A model generated the notes under the pieces. The model was not told the DNA's origin, did no database searches, and worked only from the letters and a program-made list of their open reading frames with translations. Source: an uncultured Propionivibrio sp. (GTDB lineage Bacteria > Pseudomonadota > Gammaproteobacteria > Burkholderiales > Rhodocyclaceae). Taken from it: 35,763 bases of DNA. The stretch spans positions 1-35,763 of the forward strand of contig CALAIL010000075.1 of NCBI GenBank assembly GCA_937923255.1, given 5' to 3'. The translations under genes and the position numbers were made by a program. Positions 26,807-35,189 of the stretch are shown here, one piece after another; position 1 is the stretch's first letter, and the number at the start of each line of letters is the position of its first letter.

Positions 26807-29800
26807 TCAGGCCGACTGAATTGATTCCCACAGCCTTTGCAGCCGTTTGACCGAGACGGGCGCTGGCGTGCGTAATTCCTGCGCAAAAAGCTGCACGCGC
26901 AGTTCTTCAAGCTGCCAGCGGAACTGGTCGACGGCCGGGTTCGTCGCCCCCTGCCGGGCAAGCAGCTGGGCGCGCCGCTCGTAGGCCGTCCAGAGCGGTG
27001 AGAACTCAGCCAGCAGTCGCGCATCACGCAATACGCCGCTTTCTCCGCCACCGCTGCGCAGCTTGTCGAGACGCATGGCGATGGCCTGCAAATAACGGGG
27101 AAAATGCTGCAAACGCTCAAATGGCGTTTCGGCGACAAAGCGCTTCGTCATCAGACGGCCGAGCTGTTTCTCGACATCCTGCACAGTGGCGGTAAAGGCT
27201 TTGGCTCCCGCCAGTTTTTTCTGCACCGTCAACCATTGGTCGAGAATCTGGCCAACGAGACGGCACATTTCCTGCGCCAGCAGGCCCAGGCGCGGCCGGG
27301 CTTCCTGGCAGCGCTGCGCAAATGCTGCCGCATCGAGCGGCCAGGGTTCGGCCAAACAGGCGCGGCGCAGCGTCACTGCGATCAGTTGTTCGCGCAGCTC
27401 GGCCTGCGTACCGAGCGCCATGAACCGGATCGCCATCTGCGTCAGGTTCGGCAAATTCTTTTCAAGATATTTGACCTGCTCGCGGAAATGCAGGCGGAAC
27501 AGCCGCAGCAGACCGCCGGCATGGACGGCCTGCGCCTCCTCAGGCGTATCGAAGACGCACAGCGAGGCCGAATCGCCATCGTCGCGCAGCGCCGGGTAGC
27601 CGATCACGCGCTGCCCGCCGACGGGAATTTCCATCAGTTCGGGCAGTTCGCCAAAGCGCCAGTCGGTCAGGCCGGTGTATTCCGCCGGCGTTTCATGCAG
27701 TTCAGAAAATTCCCGCCGCGCCTGCCCGCCCCATTCCGCGCGCAGTTCGGCAAGGTTGCGGCTCATCGCCAGTTGCCGGCCATGTTCATCGACCAGCTTG
27801 AAGTTAAACGATAGATGCGCTGGCAGGGCGTCGGGACGGAAGGCGTCCGGCGTAATTTCCCAGCCGCGCGCGTTCAGCCCCCGCGTTTTCAGGATGTACT
27901 GGATAAGCGCGGGAATCAGCCCCTGATTCATCCGCACTTCCGGCGTGGTTCCTGCGTGTGTGCCGACCTGGGCGGCGGCCTCCGCAAATTCCGCGGCGAA
28001 GGCAGGCAGCGGCACCAGCTTGGCGCGAATCCGCTGCGGCAGCGTCTTGGCAAGCTGGATGACCTTTTCCTTGAGCAAGCCCGGCACCAGCCACTCGCAA
28101 CGCTCGGCCGGAATCGGATTGAGCTGGGCCAGCGGCACGGTCATCGTCACCCCATCACGCGGCGACCCCGGTTCAAAATGGTAAGACAGGTCGAAATCCA
28201 CACCGCCCAGACGGATACGCGGCGGAAATGCCTCCGTCGTGACACCCGCCGCCGCGTGGCGCATCAGGTCCTCGCGCTGCAAGTACAGCAGTTTGGGCTG
28301 CTCACGCTCAGCCCCCTTGCGCCAGTGCTCGAACGACGCGCCATCGACGACGTTTTCCGGAATCATCCGGTCGTAAAAGGTGACGATCAGCTCGTCGTCG
28401 ACCAGCACATCCGGGCGTCGCGATTTGTGTTCGAGCATCTCGATATCGAGCAGCAGTTGCTGATTGTGTGTAAAGAACGCCCAGCGCCGCACGTATTCGT
28501 CGGCGATTTCTCCGCCCACCAGCCCCTGACGGATGAACAGATCGCGCGCTTCGGCTGGATTCATCGGCCCATAATTGACGCGCCGGCGCGGGTTGATGAC
28601 GATGCCGTGGAGCGTCGAGCGCTCGAAGGCGACCGCCTGCATCGCCTTCTTCTCCCAGTGCGGGTCGAAATAACTGCGCCGGATCAGATGCGCGCCCACC
28701 TGTTCCAGCCACTCCGGTTCGATACGGGCAACGCCGCGCGCGAAAAGCTTGCTCGTCTCGGCAATCTCGGCGGCAGCGATCCATTTACCCGCCTTCTTGA
28801 CCAGCGGCGAGCCCGGATGAATCAGGAACTTGATGCCGCGCGCGCCCAAATAATGGCCGGATGCCTCCGACTTGCAGCCGATATTGCCGAGCAGACCGGC
28901 AAGCAGCGCACGGTGGATCGCCGCGTAATCCGCGGGCACCTCGTTCTCCCGCCATCCATGCTCGGTAATCAGTGCGCGCAGTTGGCCGTGGATGTCGCGC
29001 CACTCGCGCATACGCAGCGCCGAGAGAAAATTCGCCTGGCACGCCTGAACCAGCTTGCGCTGCGACTTTTTGTGTTCGAGCGCCTCCTCATACCAGCGCC
29101 ACAGCTTGAGCCAGTCGAGAAATTCGGATTTTTCATCGGCAAACGCCTTGTGCGCCGCATCAGCCGCCCCCTGCTTTTCCTGTGGGCGTTCGCGCGGGTC
29201 CTGCACCGACAGCGCGGCGGCAATCACCAGCACCTCGCGCAGGCAGCCTTCATTGCGTGCAGCGACGATCATGCGCGCCACGCGCGGGTCGAGCGGCAGG
29301 CGCGCCAGTTCCTGGCCGACGGGCGTCAGCGCCCGTGCGTCCGTCACCGCGCCCAGCTCCTGCAAAAGCTGGTAGCCGTCGGCAATCGCTTTACCGGGCG
29401 GCGCTTCGAGGAAGGGGAAGGATTCGATGTCGCCCAGACGCAGCGCCTTCATGCGCAGGATGACGCCCGCCAGTGACGAGCGCAGGATTTCCGGATCGGT
29501 ATAAAGCGGCCGTCGAGCAAAGTCCGCCTCATCGTAAAGGCGGATGCACACCCCGGCGGACACCCGCCCGCAGCGTCCGGCGCGCTGGTTGGCGGACGCC
29601 TGCGCAATCGGCTCGATCTGCAACTGTTCGACCTTGTTGCGGTAAGAATAGCGCTTGACCCGCGCCAGCCCAGTATCGACCACATAGCGGATGCCGGGCA
29701 CGGTCAGCGAAGTTTCGGCCACATTGGTCGCCAGCACGATGCGCCGCCCCTGATGCGGGCGAAAAATGCGCGCCTGCTCCTCGGCCGACAGGCGGGCGAA

Positions 29801-31120
29801 CAGGGGCAGAATTTCCGTCGACGTGTTGAAACCGCCGCGGTTGAAAGTATGCTTGCGCAGCGCCTCGGCCGCCTCGCGGATTTCGCGCTCGCCGGGCAGA
29901 AAAACCAGAATGTCGCCGGCGCCGATGCGATTGACCTCGTCGCAGGCATCAACGATGGCTTCGTACAGATCACGCTCATCACGCGCATCGCGCCCATCGT
30001 GCTCTCCGCGCACCCCGTCTTCCGGGGCTTCGGCGCCGGACGGCGCTTCCGGCTGAACGGGGCGATAGCGCACTTCGACCGGAAACAGCCGCCCGGACAC
30101 CTCGATTACCGGCGCGTCCCGCCCGCCGACGGCGAAATGCCGCGCAAAACGTTCGGCATCGATCGTCGCCGAAGTCACGATCAGCTTCAAGTCAGGGCGC
30201 TTCGGCAACAGCTGCTTCAGGTAGCCGAGCAGAAAATCAATATTCAGGCTGCGCTCGTGCGCCTCGTCGATGATCAGCGTGTCGTACTGCGCCAGCTGCG
30301 GATCGCCCTGCGTTTCAGCGAGCAAAATACCGTCGGTCATCAGCTTAATGTACGCGGCCGGCGAAGTACGGTCGGTAAAGCGAATCTTGTAGCCAACGTG
30401 GCGGCCCAGCTCACTGCCCAGCTCCTGGGCGATACGCGCGGCCGTTGCCCGCGCGGCGATGCGGCGCGGCTGCGTGTGGCCGATCAGCCCGGTTGCGCCG
30501 CGCCCCAGTTCCAGACAGATTTTCGGCAGCTGCGTCGTTTTGCCCGAGCCGGTTTCCCCGCAAACGATGACGACCTGATGGCGGGCGATCAGCGCTGCAA
30601 TCTCCGCGCGCCGCGCATTGACCGGCAGCTCGTCGGAAAATGTCGGCCGCGGTATCCCCGCCCGCCGCGCCGCCACCGCTGCCCGCGACTTCTCGCGCAA
30701 CGCATCGTATTCAGCCTGCAAGGCATCGCGCCGCGCCCCGTACAAATGGCGCAGATCGCGCGCCATCGCCCGCAAACGGCGCACATCCGCGGCCAGGCAG
30801 TCGGCCTGCGGCGTGCGCGGCGATTGACGTGTACGAGTCGCCTTGGGCACGTTGGGCACATTGGCCATGTGCGGAGGCTGGGGCGTGGTCGCCTCCCGGC
30901 GCACGCGGGACGCATGCGGCGTACCCGGCGCAGCGGGTACATGGTGAGAATCGGAGAATTCGGGGGATTCGGGCGCATCCCGCAGATCAGGCGAGACGGG
31001 GCGATTGAGCGCACTGGGCGCATCGGCCACACCCGGCAAATGGGATGCCCCGGAGGCGCTGACAGCGCGCCCGGTACGGGAATCATCGTCGTGGGTAATC
31101 TGGCGTTTCAAGGACAACAA
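26807..31120 (-). CDS. hrpA: ATP-dependent RNA helicase HrpA (DEAH box)
   Basis: A very large DEAH-box helicase. Motifs in order are GETGSGKTT (188-196), TQPRRIAA (Ia), DEAH at 285-288, SATID, and NVAETSLTVPGIRYVVDTG (V). QRAGRCGRVSAGVCIRLY (VI) follows, then the helicase-associated and OB domains and the long HrpA C-terminal domain. The reading frame is 1437 codons, versus about 1300 in E. coli. The excess is an N-terminal Pro/Ala/Arg-rich tract of about 105 residues before ADVRRLRAMARDLRHL. The open frame starts with TTG at 31120 and no ribosome site. ATGs at 30868 and 30766 are alternatives, so the true start is uncertain. In E. coli HrpA is linked to rescue of stalled ribosomes and mRNA processing. 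Confidence 0.93.
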   Translation of the reverse strand: MLSLKRQITHDDDSRTGRAVSASGASHLPGVADAPSALNRPVSPDLRDAPESPEFSDSHHVPAAPGTPHASRVRREATTPQPPHMANVPNVPKATRTRQSPRTPQADCLAADVRRLRAMARDLRHLYGARRDALQAEYDALREKSRAAVAARRAGIPRPTFSDELPVNARRAEIAALIARHQVVIVCGETGSGKTTQLPKICLELGRGATGLIGHTQPRRIAARATAARIAQELGSELGRHVGYKIRFTDRTSPAAYIKLMTDGILLAETQGDPQLAQYDTLIIDEAHERSLNIDFLLGYLKQLLPKRPDLKLIVTSATIDAERFARHFAVGGRDAPVIEVSGRLFPVEVRYRPVQPEAPSGAEAPEDGVRGEHDGRDARDERDLYEAIVDACDEVNRIGAGDILVFLPGEREIREAAEALRKHTFNRGGFNTSTEILPLFARLSAEEQARIFRPHQGRRIVLATNVAETSLTVPGIRYVVDTGLARVKRYSYRNKVEQLQIEPIAQASANQRAGRCGRVSAGVCIRLYDEADFARRPLYTDPEILRSSLAGVILRMKALRLGDIESFPFLEAPPGKAIADGYQLLQELGAVTDARALTPVGQELARLPLDPRVARMIVAARNEGCLREVLVIAAALSVQDPRERPQEKQGAADAAHKAFADEKSEFLDWLKLWRWYEEALEHKKSQRKLVQACQANFLSALRMREWRDIHGQLRALITEHGWRENEVPADYAAIHRALLAGLLGNIGCKSEASGHYLGARGIKFLIHPGSPLVKKAGKWIAAAEIAETSKLFARGVARIEPEWLEQVGAHLIRRSYFDPHWEKKAMQAVAFERSTLHGIVINPRRRVNYGPMNPAEARDLFIRQGLVGGEIADEYVRRWAFFTHNQQLLLDIEMLEHKSRRPDVLVDDELIVTFYDRMIPENVVDGASFEHWRKGAEREQPKLLYLQREDLMRHAAAGVTTEAFPPRIRLGGVDFDLSYHFEPGSPRDGVTMTVPLAQLNPIPAERCEWLVPGLLKEKVIQLAKTLPQRIRAKLVPLPAFAAEFAEAAAQVGTHAGTTPEVRMNQGLIPALIQYILKTRGLNARGWEITPDAFRPDALPAHLSFNFKLVDEHGRQLAMSRNLAELRAEWGGQARREFSELHETPAEYTGLTDWRFGELPELMEIPVGGQRVIGYPALRDDGDSASLCVFDTPEEAQAVHAGGLLRLFRLHFREQVKYLEKNLPNLTQMAIRFMALGTQAELREQLIAVTLRRACLAEPWPLDAAAFAQRCQEARPRLGLLAQEMCRLVGQILDQWLTVQKKLAGAKAFTATVQDVEKQLGRLMTKRFVAETPFERLQHFPRYLQAIAMRLDKLRSGGGESGVLRDARLLAEFSPLWTAYERRAQLLARQGATNPAVDQFRWQLEELRVQLFAQELRTPAPVSVKRLQRLWESIQSA

Positions 31121-31234
31121 ACGCGGCGCAAAGCCGCTGCAAGGAATTTTCGAGCGTGCATTTTAGCAAATAGACATTTTGCAGCATGATCGCGCCTGAG
31201 ATGTTGACGATTGAGTTTTTATACCGTCACTTAG

Positions 31235-31378
31235 AAATCCATTTATACTTCCCAAGTTCATTTGCTAAAGACAAATTTTCCTGCCGGAAAAAATAGGCTA
31301 ACGATCACAGCTATCGATTACTTAGGCGAATTTTTTGATAAAGCCCAGAATAAAGGATATCTGAAAATAAAAGTCTAA
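31235..31378 (+). pseudogene. Fragment of an AT-rich gene (C-terminal 47 codons)
   Basis: After a TAG at 31232 the frame is open for 47 codons to TAA at 31376. The translation has a natural protein look, including GKNRLTITAIDYLGEFFDKA and a Lys-rich end (GYLKIKV), but there is no start codon or ribosome site. It is probably the tail of a decayed gene. I cannot assign a family. Confidence 0.35.
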
Positions 31379-31402
31379 TCCATAAACAGTAAGCTTATCT
31401 TT

Positions 31403-31417
31403 ATGTAAGATTTACAT
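31403..31417. promoter_or_regulatory. Palindrome ATGTAA-N3-TTACAT
   Basis: A perfect 6-bp inverted repeat around GAT, about 165 bp upstream of the small membrane protein gene. It could be an operator. In such AT-rich DNA chance is a real alternative. Confidence 0.25.
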
Positions 31418-31545
31418 CTGAATAAAAAACCAGAGTATTTCAGAGTGCCACAATATCGTTAAAAATAGTAGATATAGACTAAAGGGGTATCACGATCTAC
31501 GATTAAGTCCACATTCAAACAATCAATCACATAAATACTATGCAA

Positions 31546-31570
31546 GGTAAAATACCTAGAGCCTTTTACC
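31546..31570 (+). promoter_or_regulatory. Hairpin just upstream of the ribosome binding site
   Basis: GGTAAAA (31546-31552) pairs perfectly with TTTTACC (31564-31570) across an 11-base loop. The ribosome binding site AGGA follows immediately at 31571. The stem could influence translation of the next gene, or be chance. Confidence 0.3.
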
Positions 31571-31580
31571 AGGACAACAA

Positions 31581-31889
31581 ATGATAGATATCATCATAGA
31601 TATAGTAAAAAATATGTCTGCGTTTGAGATTTTTATTGCCACAATATGGATTATTTTTATATTACTATTGATTTATGCAGACTATACTGTAAGGAAAAAT
31701 CCTGATAATTTAATTGAAGCTCAATCATACAATGATCCCTTTAAACCATTCCCTATCTCTATCCTATTTTTTACAATTTATGAACAAGCTAATCGCTCTA
31801 AAAATTTACCTACCAACCCTTATCGAACGCTTTTTATAATTCTAATAGCTATTTTCTTTTTTATTTTTCACACTTATTCTCGCGAATAA
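31581..31889 (+). CDS. Small AT-rich two-segment membrane protein, hypothetical
   Basis: 102 residues with two strongly hydrophobic segments: IATIWIIFILLLIYADY (about 20-37) and FIILIAIFFFIFHTY (about 84-98). A polar middle of about 45 residues separates them. The start ATG has AGGACA six bases upstream. Codons are AT-rich (many ATA, TTA, AAA), quite unlike the surrounding genes, which suggests recent transfer. I recognise no family. Its size and composition are like those of some immunity or phage-defence accessory proteins, but that is only a resemblance. Confidence 0.65.
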   Translation: MIDIIIDIVKNMSAFEIFIATIWIIFILLLIYADYTVRKNPDNLIEAQSYNDPFKPFPISILFFTIYEQANRSKNLPTNPYRTLFIILIAIFFFIFHTYSRE

Positions 31890-31893
31890 AATT

Positions 31894-32130
31894 TTATTGA
31901 ATTTTCCATAGAACTGGCTTCAGTCGATCATTCCATGCATCAATCAGATATTGATATGCCAACTCACCCGAAACTGAAGTCGCCCCGATATCGTCGATTT
32001 TTACCCTATCCGGTCCGCCGCTGTGTGGCGAAAGCTGGTAGCATCGGTTCTCCTGGCAAGTAAGCACAGCGGTGTCATTTAGGAACCCGATTCGGCGTTT
32101 CGGGCTGGTGGACTGATTCTGGTAGTGCGT
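31894..32130 (-). pseudogene. Start-less minus-strand ORF, probable gene remnant
   Basis: From a TAA (32131-32133) the minus strand is open for 78 codons to TAA at 31894-31896. The C-terminal part (SGELAYQYLIDAWNDRL, then KPVLWKIQ) is AT-richer and looks like a genuine protein end. The upstream part (STSPKRRIGFLNDTAVLT, then a Cys/Ser/His/Gly-rich stretch) is GC-richer and may be of different origin. There is no ATG; a GTG at 32067 lacks a ribosome site. The rest of the 31890-32230 gap holds only the leader of the aminotransferase gene. Confidence 0.35.
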
Positions 32131-32230
32131 TTATCCGGCGTACCAGCATGAGCCCTCCGCTGCGGCGTTCTCCTTGTTCCGGCTGACGCTGATTTCTCCT
32201 GATTTTCCGATTTTCTGACAGGTTTTCATC

Positions 32231-33421
32231 ATGTTCCAACACGTTCCTCCCTATCCCGGCGATCCGATCCTCGGCCTGATGGCTGCTTTTCTTTCCGACA
32301 CGCGCCCGCGCAAGGTCAATCTGGGCATCGGCATCTATTACGACGAATCAGGCAAGGTGCCGGTGCTGCGCTGCGTGCAGACGGCTGAGGCGCGTATTGC
32401 CGCAATGGCGCTGCCCAAGCCTTATCTGCCGATGGAGGGCCTGGAGGCGTACCGCGCAGCGGTACAGAAGCTCTTGTTTGGCGAGGATCATCCGCTGCTC
32501 AAAGCCGGACGCGTGGCGACCATCCAGACGATCGGCGGCTCAGGCGCTCTCAAGGTGGGGGCGGATTTTCTCAAGGCGACTTTTCCCGATTCGCAGGTCT
32601 GGGTCAGCGATCCGACCTGGGACAACCACCGCTCGATCTTTGCCGGCGCCGGGTTTATCGTCAATGATTACCCGTATTACGACGGCAAAAAGGGCGTCTT
32701 GGGCATTGAGGCCATGCTGGACTGCCTCAAATCGCTGCCGCGCCGCAGCATCGTCCTGTTGCACCCCTGCTGCCATAACCCGACCGGCCTCGACCCCAGC
32801 CGGACGGAATGGCTGCGCATTCTTGACGTGCTCAAAGCGGGCGAGCTGATTCCTTTTCTGGACATTGCCTATCAGGGCTTTGGCGACGGCTTCGAGGAAG
32901 ATGCATTCTTTGTCCGCGCATTGGCGGACGCTGATCTTAGCTTTGCCGTTTCCAATTCCTTCTCCAAGAATTTTTCGCTCTATGCCGAGCGCTGCGGCGG
33001 GCTGTCCATCATCTGCCCGGATGCGCAGCAGGCGGCGCAGGTATTTGGCCAGCTTAAATTCAACATCCGCCGCAACTATTCCAGCCCGCCCATGTACGGG
33101 GCGCTGGTCGTCTCGACGGTGCTGGGCGATCCCGCACTGAAAGCCGAGTGGCAGGCCGAGGTCGGTGAGATGCGCGTGCGCATCAAGGCCATGCGCCAGC
33201 GTCTTTTCGACGTGCTTTCGGCCAAAGCGCCGGGGCGCGACTTTGGCTACCTCATCACCCAGCGCGGCATGTTTAGCTACTCGGGCCTCTCGCCCGAGCA
33301 GGTCGACCGCCTGCGCGAAGAATTCGGCGTCTATCTCGTCCGCACCGGCCGCATGTGCATCGCCGGGCTGAATGAAGGCAACGTCGATTACGTGGCCGAA
33401 TCCATCGCCGCCGTGCTGTAG
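32231..33421 (+). CDS. tyrB: Aromatic-amino-acid aminotransferase (TyrB/AspC class I)
   Basis: A PLP enzyme that transaminates aromatic amino acids and aspartate with 2-oxoglutarate. It begins [16 protein letters not shown], as in TyrB/AspC. It shows the [13 protein letters not shown] phosphate-contact loop, the [13 protein letters not shown] motif, DIAYQGFG (Asp211, Tyr214) and the PLP lysine in [11 protein letters not shown] (Lys246). The substrate arginine is in GRMCIAG near the end. At 396 residues it is the normal length. ACAGG precedes the ATG by about 9 bases. It is monocistronic as far as can be seen. Aromatic versus aspartate preference is inferred from general likeness. Confidence 0.93.
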   Translation: MFQHVPPYPGDPILGLMAAFLSDTRPRKVNLGIGIYYDESGKVPVLRCVQTAEARIAAMALPKPYLPMEGLEAYRAAVQKLLFGEDHPLLKAGRVATIQTIGGSGALKVGADFLKATFPDSQVWVSDPTWDNHRSIFAGAGFIVNDYPYYDGKKGVLGIEAMLDCLKSLPRRSIVLLHPCCHNPTGLDPSRTEWLRILDVLKAGELIPFLDIAYQGFGDGFEEDAFFVRALADADLSFAVSNSFSKNFSLYAERCGGLSIICPDAQQAAQVFGQLKFNIRRNYSSPPMYGALVVSTVLGDPALKAEWQAEVGEMRVRIKAMRQRLFDVLSAKAPGRDFGYLITQRGMFSYSGLSPEQVDRLREEFGVYLVRTGRMCIAGLNEGNVDYVAESIAAVL

Positions 33422-33639
33422 GCCACGCACGGTGACGGGCGGGCAGCCTTTCTACTCTTTCCGCTTTCTGTTTTGCCAGAGGCCGAAAGGCGGCGCCCGC
33501 TACAGTCAATTCCATGCTCCGCCCGCGTTTCCCCCTACACCACGCCACCGCGACCCATTCAGCCCAGCCCACGAACCTCTGTTCGGCGGTTTAAAATTGC
33601 TTTTCTCATCACCGTATATTTCTCGATAAGGATTCCGCC

Positions 33640-34044
33640 ATGCGTGTAATCAACAAATGCCTTTCCGTGCTTGCCATTTTATTTCTGCTGGCTGCCTGTT
33701 CGAGCAGTTCGCCAGAAAAAACGGCCAAAAAATTCATTGCCGAAAGCTACAGCGGCAATGCCGATGCGGTCATTGCGATGATTTATATGCCCGACGAGCG
33801 TAAAGAAAAGCCCGGCGAAAAAGAAATTGTCAGCGGCAAAGTCAAGGCAAGCGTGGCCAAACAAAAGAAATATGCCGAAGAACGCGGCGGCATCGCAGAA
33901 ATCACGGCTGAACCGGCCCGGTTTGATCCCGAAGACAACAAGCGGGCCAACGTCAGGGTCAAAATCCGCTTCAAGCTAGGAGATTCGCGGCAGGATTATG
34001 TGAGGCTGATCGACACCGGTACAGGCTGGAAAGTCCGGCTATGA
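33640..34044 (+). CDS. DUF4878-like lipoprotein
   Basis: A 134-residue probable lipoprotein. The signal peptide ends in lipobox LAAC with Cys20, then a Ser-rich stretch. The body has SSPEKTAKKFIAESYSGNAD, a helix followed by strands ending DTGTGWKVRL. This matches the NTF2-like DUF4878 fold (helical start PEKTAKKFI, C-terminal 'W-V'). The molecular role is unknown. AAGGA lies upstream of the ATG. The stop overlaps the next gene by 4 nt. Confidence 0.75.
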   Translation: MRVINKCLSVLAILFLLAACSSSSPEKTAKKFIAESYSGNADAVIAMIYMPDERKEKPGEKEIVSGKVKASVAKQKKYAEERGGIAEITAEPARFDPEDNKRANVRVKIRFKLGDSRQDYVRLIDTGTGWKVRL

Positions 34045-34703
34045 CATTTTGGAAAAACCGCCCGCGCCAGCGGACGGTTTTATTATTTGCGGCCGCCCTC
34101 TCGTTATCGGCGGGCCTCTCGGCCGCCGCCTGGATCGGGTTCGCGCATGACCGGCAACCGCCCGCAAAGCCTCTGCCGGCGGCGCAACCACAGGCATTGC
34201 TGCCCGACACATCGCGCTTGCAGGCCGGCGACTGGATCTTCCGCAGCGGCGTTTCCGTCGATAGCCGCTTCATCAAGCGCATCAGCCACAGCCCGTATTC
34301 GCATATCGGCATGGTGGTGCAGACCGACCCGCATATTGTCGTCGCGCATGCCACCACCGATGACGACCCCGATTTGCCCAATCAGGTCCTGCTGACGCCA
34401 CTGGCCGACTTCGCGGCGGCGGACAAGGCGGATGCGGTGGCCGTCGCCCGTCCGCGTTTTCTCAACGCCAGCCAGCGCCGGCAAAGCGCCGACTACGCCG
34501 CCCGTCTGCAAGGCAAACCGTTCGTGCTGGACGAACGCAATCATCAGCCGTTTTACTGCACGCATGTGGTGCTCGATGCCGTGCGCCGGCACGCGCCGCA
34601 ATTCAATCCAAAATGGCAGTACCTGGACATCGCCGTATTTCGCGGCGAATACCTGTTCCCCGAAGCGTTCACCCATGAAGACATCGCGTGGATATATCGC
34701 TGA
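34041..34703 (+). CDS. YiiX/YebB-like permuted NlpC/P60 (papain-like) hydrolase
   Basis: A 220-residue protein with an N-terminal hydrophobic anchor or signal (about 13-34) and a Pro/Ala-rich linker. The catalytic domain has LQAGDWIFRSG, the histidine in SPYSHIGMVV (His88), and the cysteine in FYCTHVVLDAV (Cys173). The His-before-Cys order marks the circularly permuted NlpC/P60-like YiiX family, whose members act on peptidoglycan or lipid-type amide or ester bonds. The domain probably faces the periplasm. ATGA overlap with the lipoprotein upstream suggests the two act together. Confidence 0.83.
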   Translation: MTFWKNRPRQRTVLLFAAALSLSAGLSAAAWIGFAHDRQPPAKPLPAAQPQALLPDTSRLQAGDWIFRSGVSVDSRFIKRISHSPYSHIGMVVQTDPHIVVAHATTDDDPDLPNQVLLTPLADFAAADKADAVAVARPRFLNASQRRQSADYAARLQGKPFVLDERNHQPFYCTHVVLDAVRRHAPQFNPKWQYLDIAVFRGEYLFPEAFTHEDIAWIYR

Positions 34704-34753
34704 ACCTTGCATGGCGGCTTTCCCTAATCGCGGTTCCCTTGGTAGACATACCG

Positions 34754-34830
34754 CGTTGGCCTCGCCTTGCCGTACTACTCGTACTGTCAGCGGCTCGCCG
34801 CCTTGTCTTTTGGCAAAGTCGAGCCGCTAT
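34754..34830 (+). repeat. Left copy of a ~76-bp inverted repeat
   Basis: Nearly identical, in reverse complement, to 35620-35695, with a handful of differences across 77 bases. It includes CGGCTCG...CGAGCCG arms that make it a hairpin by itself, as well as GGCAAAGTCGAGCCGCTAT. Confidence 0.9.
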
Positions 34831-34851
34831 GTTTTTTTGTCTCAAATATGG

Positions 34852-34975
34852 ATGCCCTGAGCCCCGCGTATTTAGGGCATCTCCGAGAGGGGTACTCTGA
34901 AACCCTTGTAAACAGGGCGCCTCCGGGCAGATGCTCTGAAGTCCTTTATCCGCGCGGGTTTCGGAGTCTCTCCCC
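34852..34975 (+). repeat. Three ~39-bp hairpin modules
   Basis: The modules begin at about 34855, 34893 and 34932 with CCCTGAG or CTCTGAA. The first has an ATGCCCT...AGGGCAT stem (34852-34858 with 34874-34880). The second (CTCTGAAACCCTTGTAAACA, then GGGCGCCTCCGGGCAGATG) is 39 bp. It matches the modules of the 10957-11658 array almost base for base through GTAAACAGGGCG and TCCGGGCA. Confidence 0.75.
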
Positions 34976-35040
34976 GACAGAGGGAGAATTGGAAAAATTC
35001 GGGAGGCGGAAGCGCAAGCGTATCTCCCAAAAGAGGTAGC

Positions 35041-35151
35041 CTGAAGCCCGCGTATTTAGGGCATCTCCGGCACCCCTGCCCGCCAGCCCTTTATTTATAA
35101 GGGCTTCAGACGTGCCTGCCTGGAAACGCCCTATCCACACGGGGTTCCAGG
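35041..35151 (+). repeat. Composite hairpin unit 1
   Basis: Outer arms CTGAAGCCC (35041-35049) and GGGCTTCAG (35101-35109) enclose the smaller stem AGCCCTT-TATTTAT-AAGGGCT and the core GCGTATTTAGGGCATCTCCG. A second hairpin follows: CCTGGAA (35119-35125) with TTCCAGG (35145-35151) around the 19-base core ACGCCCTATCCACACGGGG. Confidence 0.8.
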
Positions 35152-35189
35152 TATGTTCCTTCGCGCATTCGATCACTACGAAGTACCCA

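Larger units (their letters stand above)
31121..31580. other. AT-rich intergenic region with a gene fragment and palindromes
   Basis: About 460 bp, markedly AT-rich beside the GC-rich hrpA. It contains a start-less 47-codon plus-strand frame (31235-31378, listed separately), a palindrome ATGTAA-GAT-TTACAT (31403-31417), and a hairpin directly before the next gene. Nothing else is recognised. Confidence 0.5.

Noticed and set aside
27815..29476. 553-codon plus-strand open frame
   Set aside because: Antisense shadow of hrpA; no start context and no known motif.
29753..31189. 478-codon plus-strand open frame
   Set aside because: Antisense shadow of the hrpA N-terminal half; Arg/Gln-rich composition typical of such shadows.
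31201..31296. 31-codon ORF starting ATG TTG ACG
   Set aside because: No ribosome site, and it overlaps in another frame the more protein-like fragment at 31235-31378.
34688..34900. 70-codon plus-strand ORF, with a look-alike at 35532-35744 on the minus strand
   Set aside because: They resemble each other only because both read through the same inverted repeat; the translation runs from repeat into unrelated hairpin modules.
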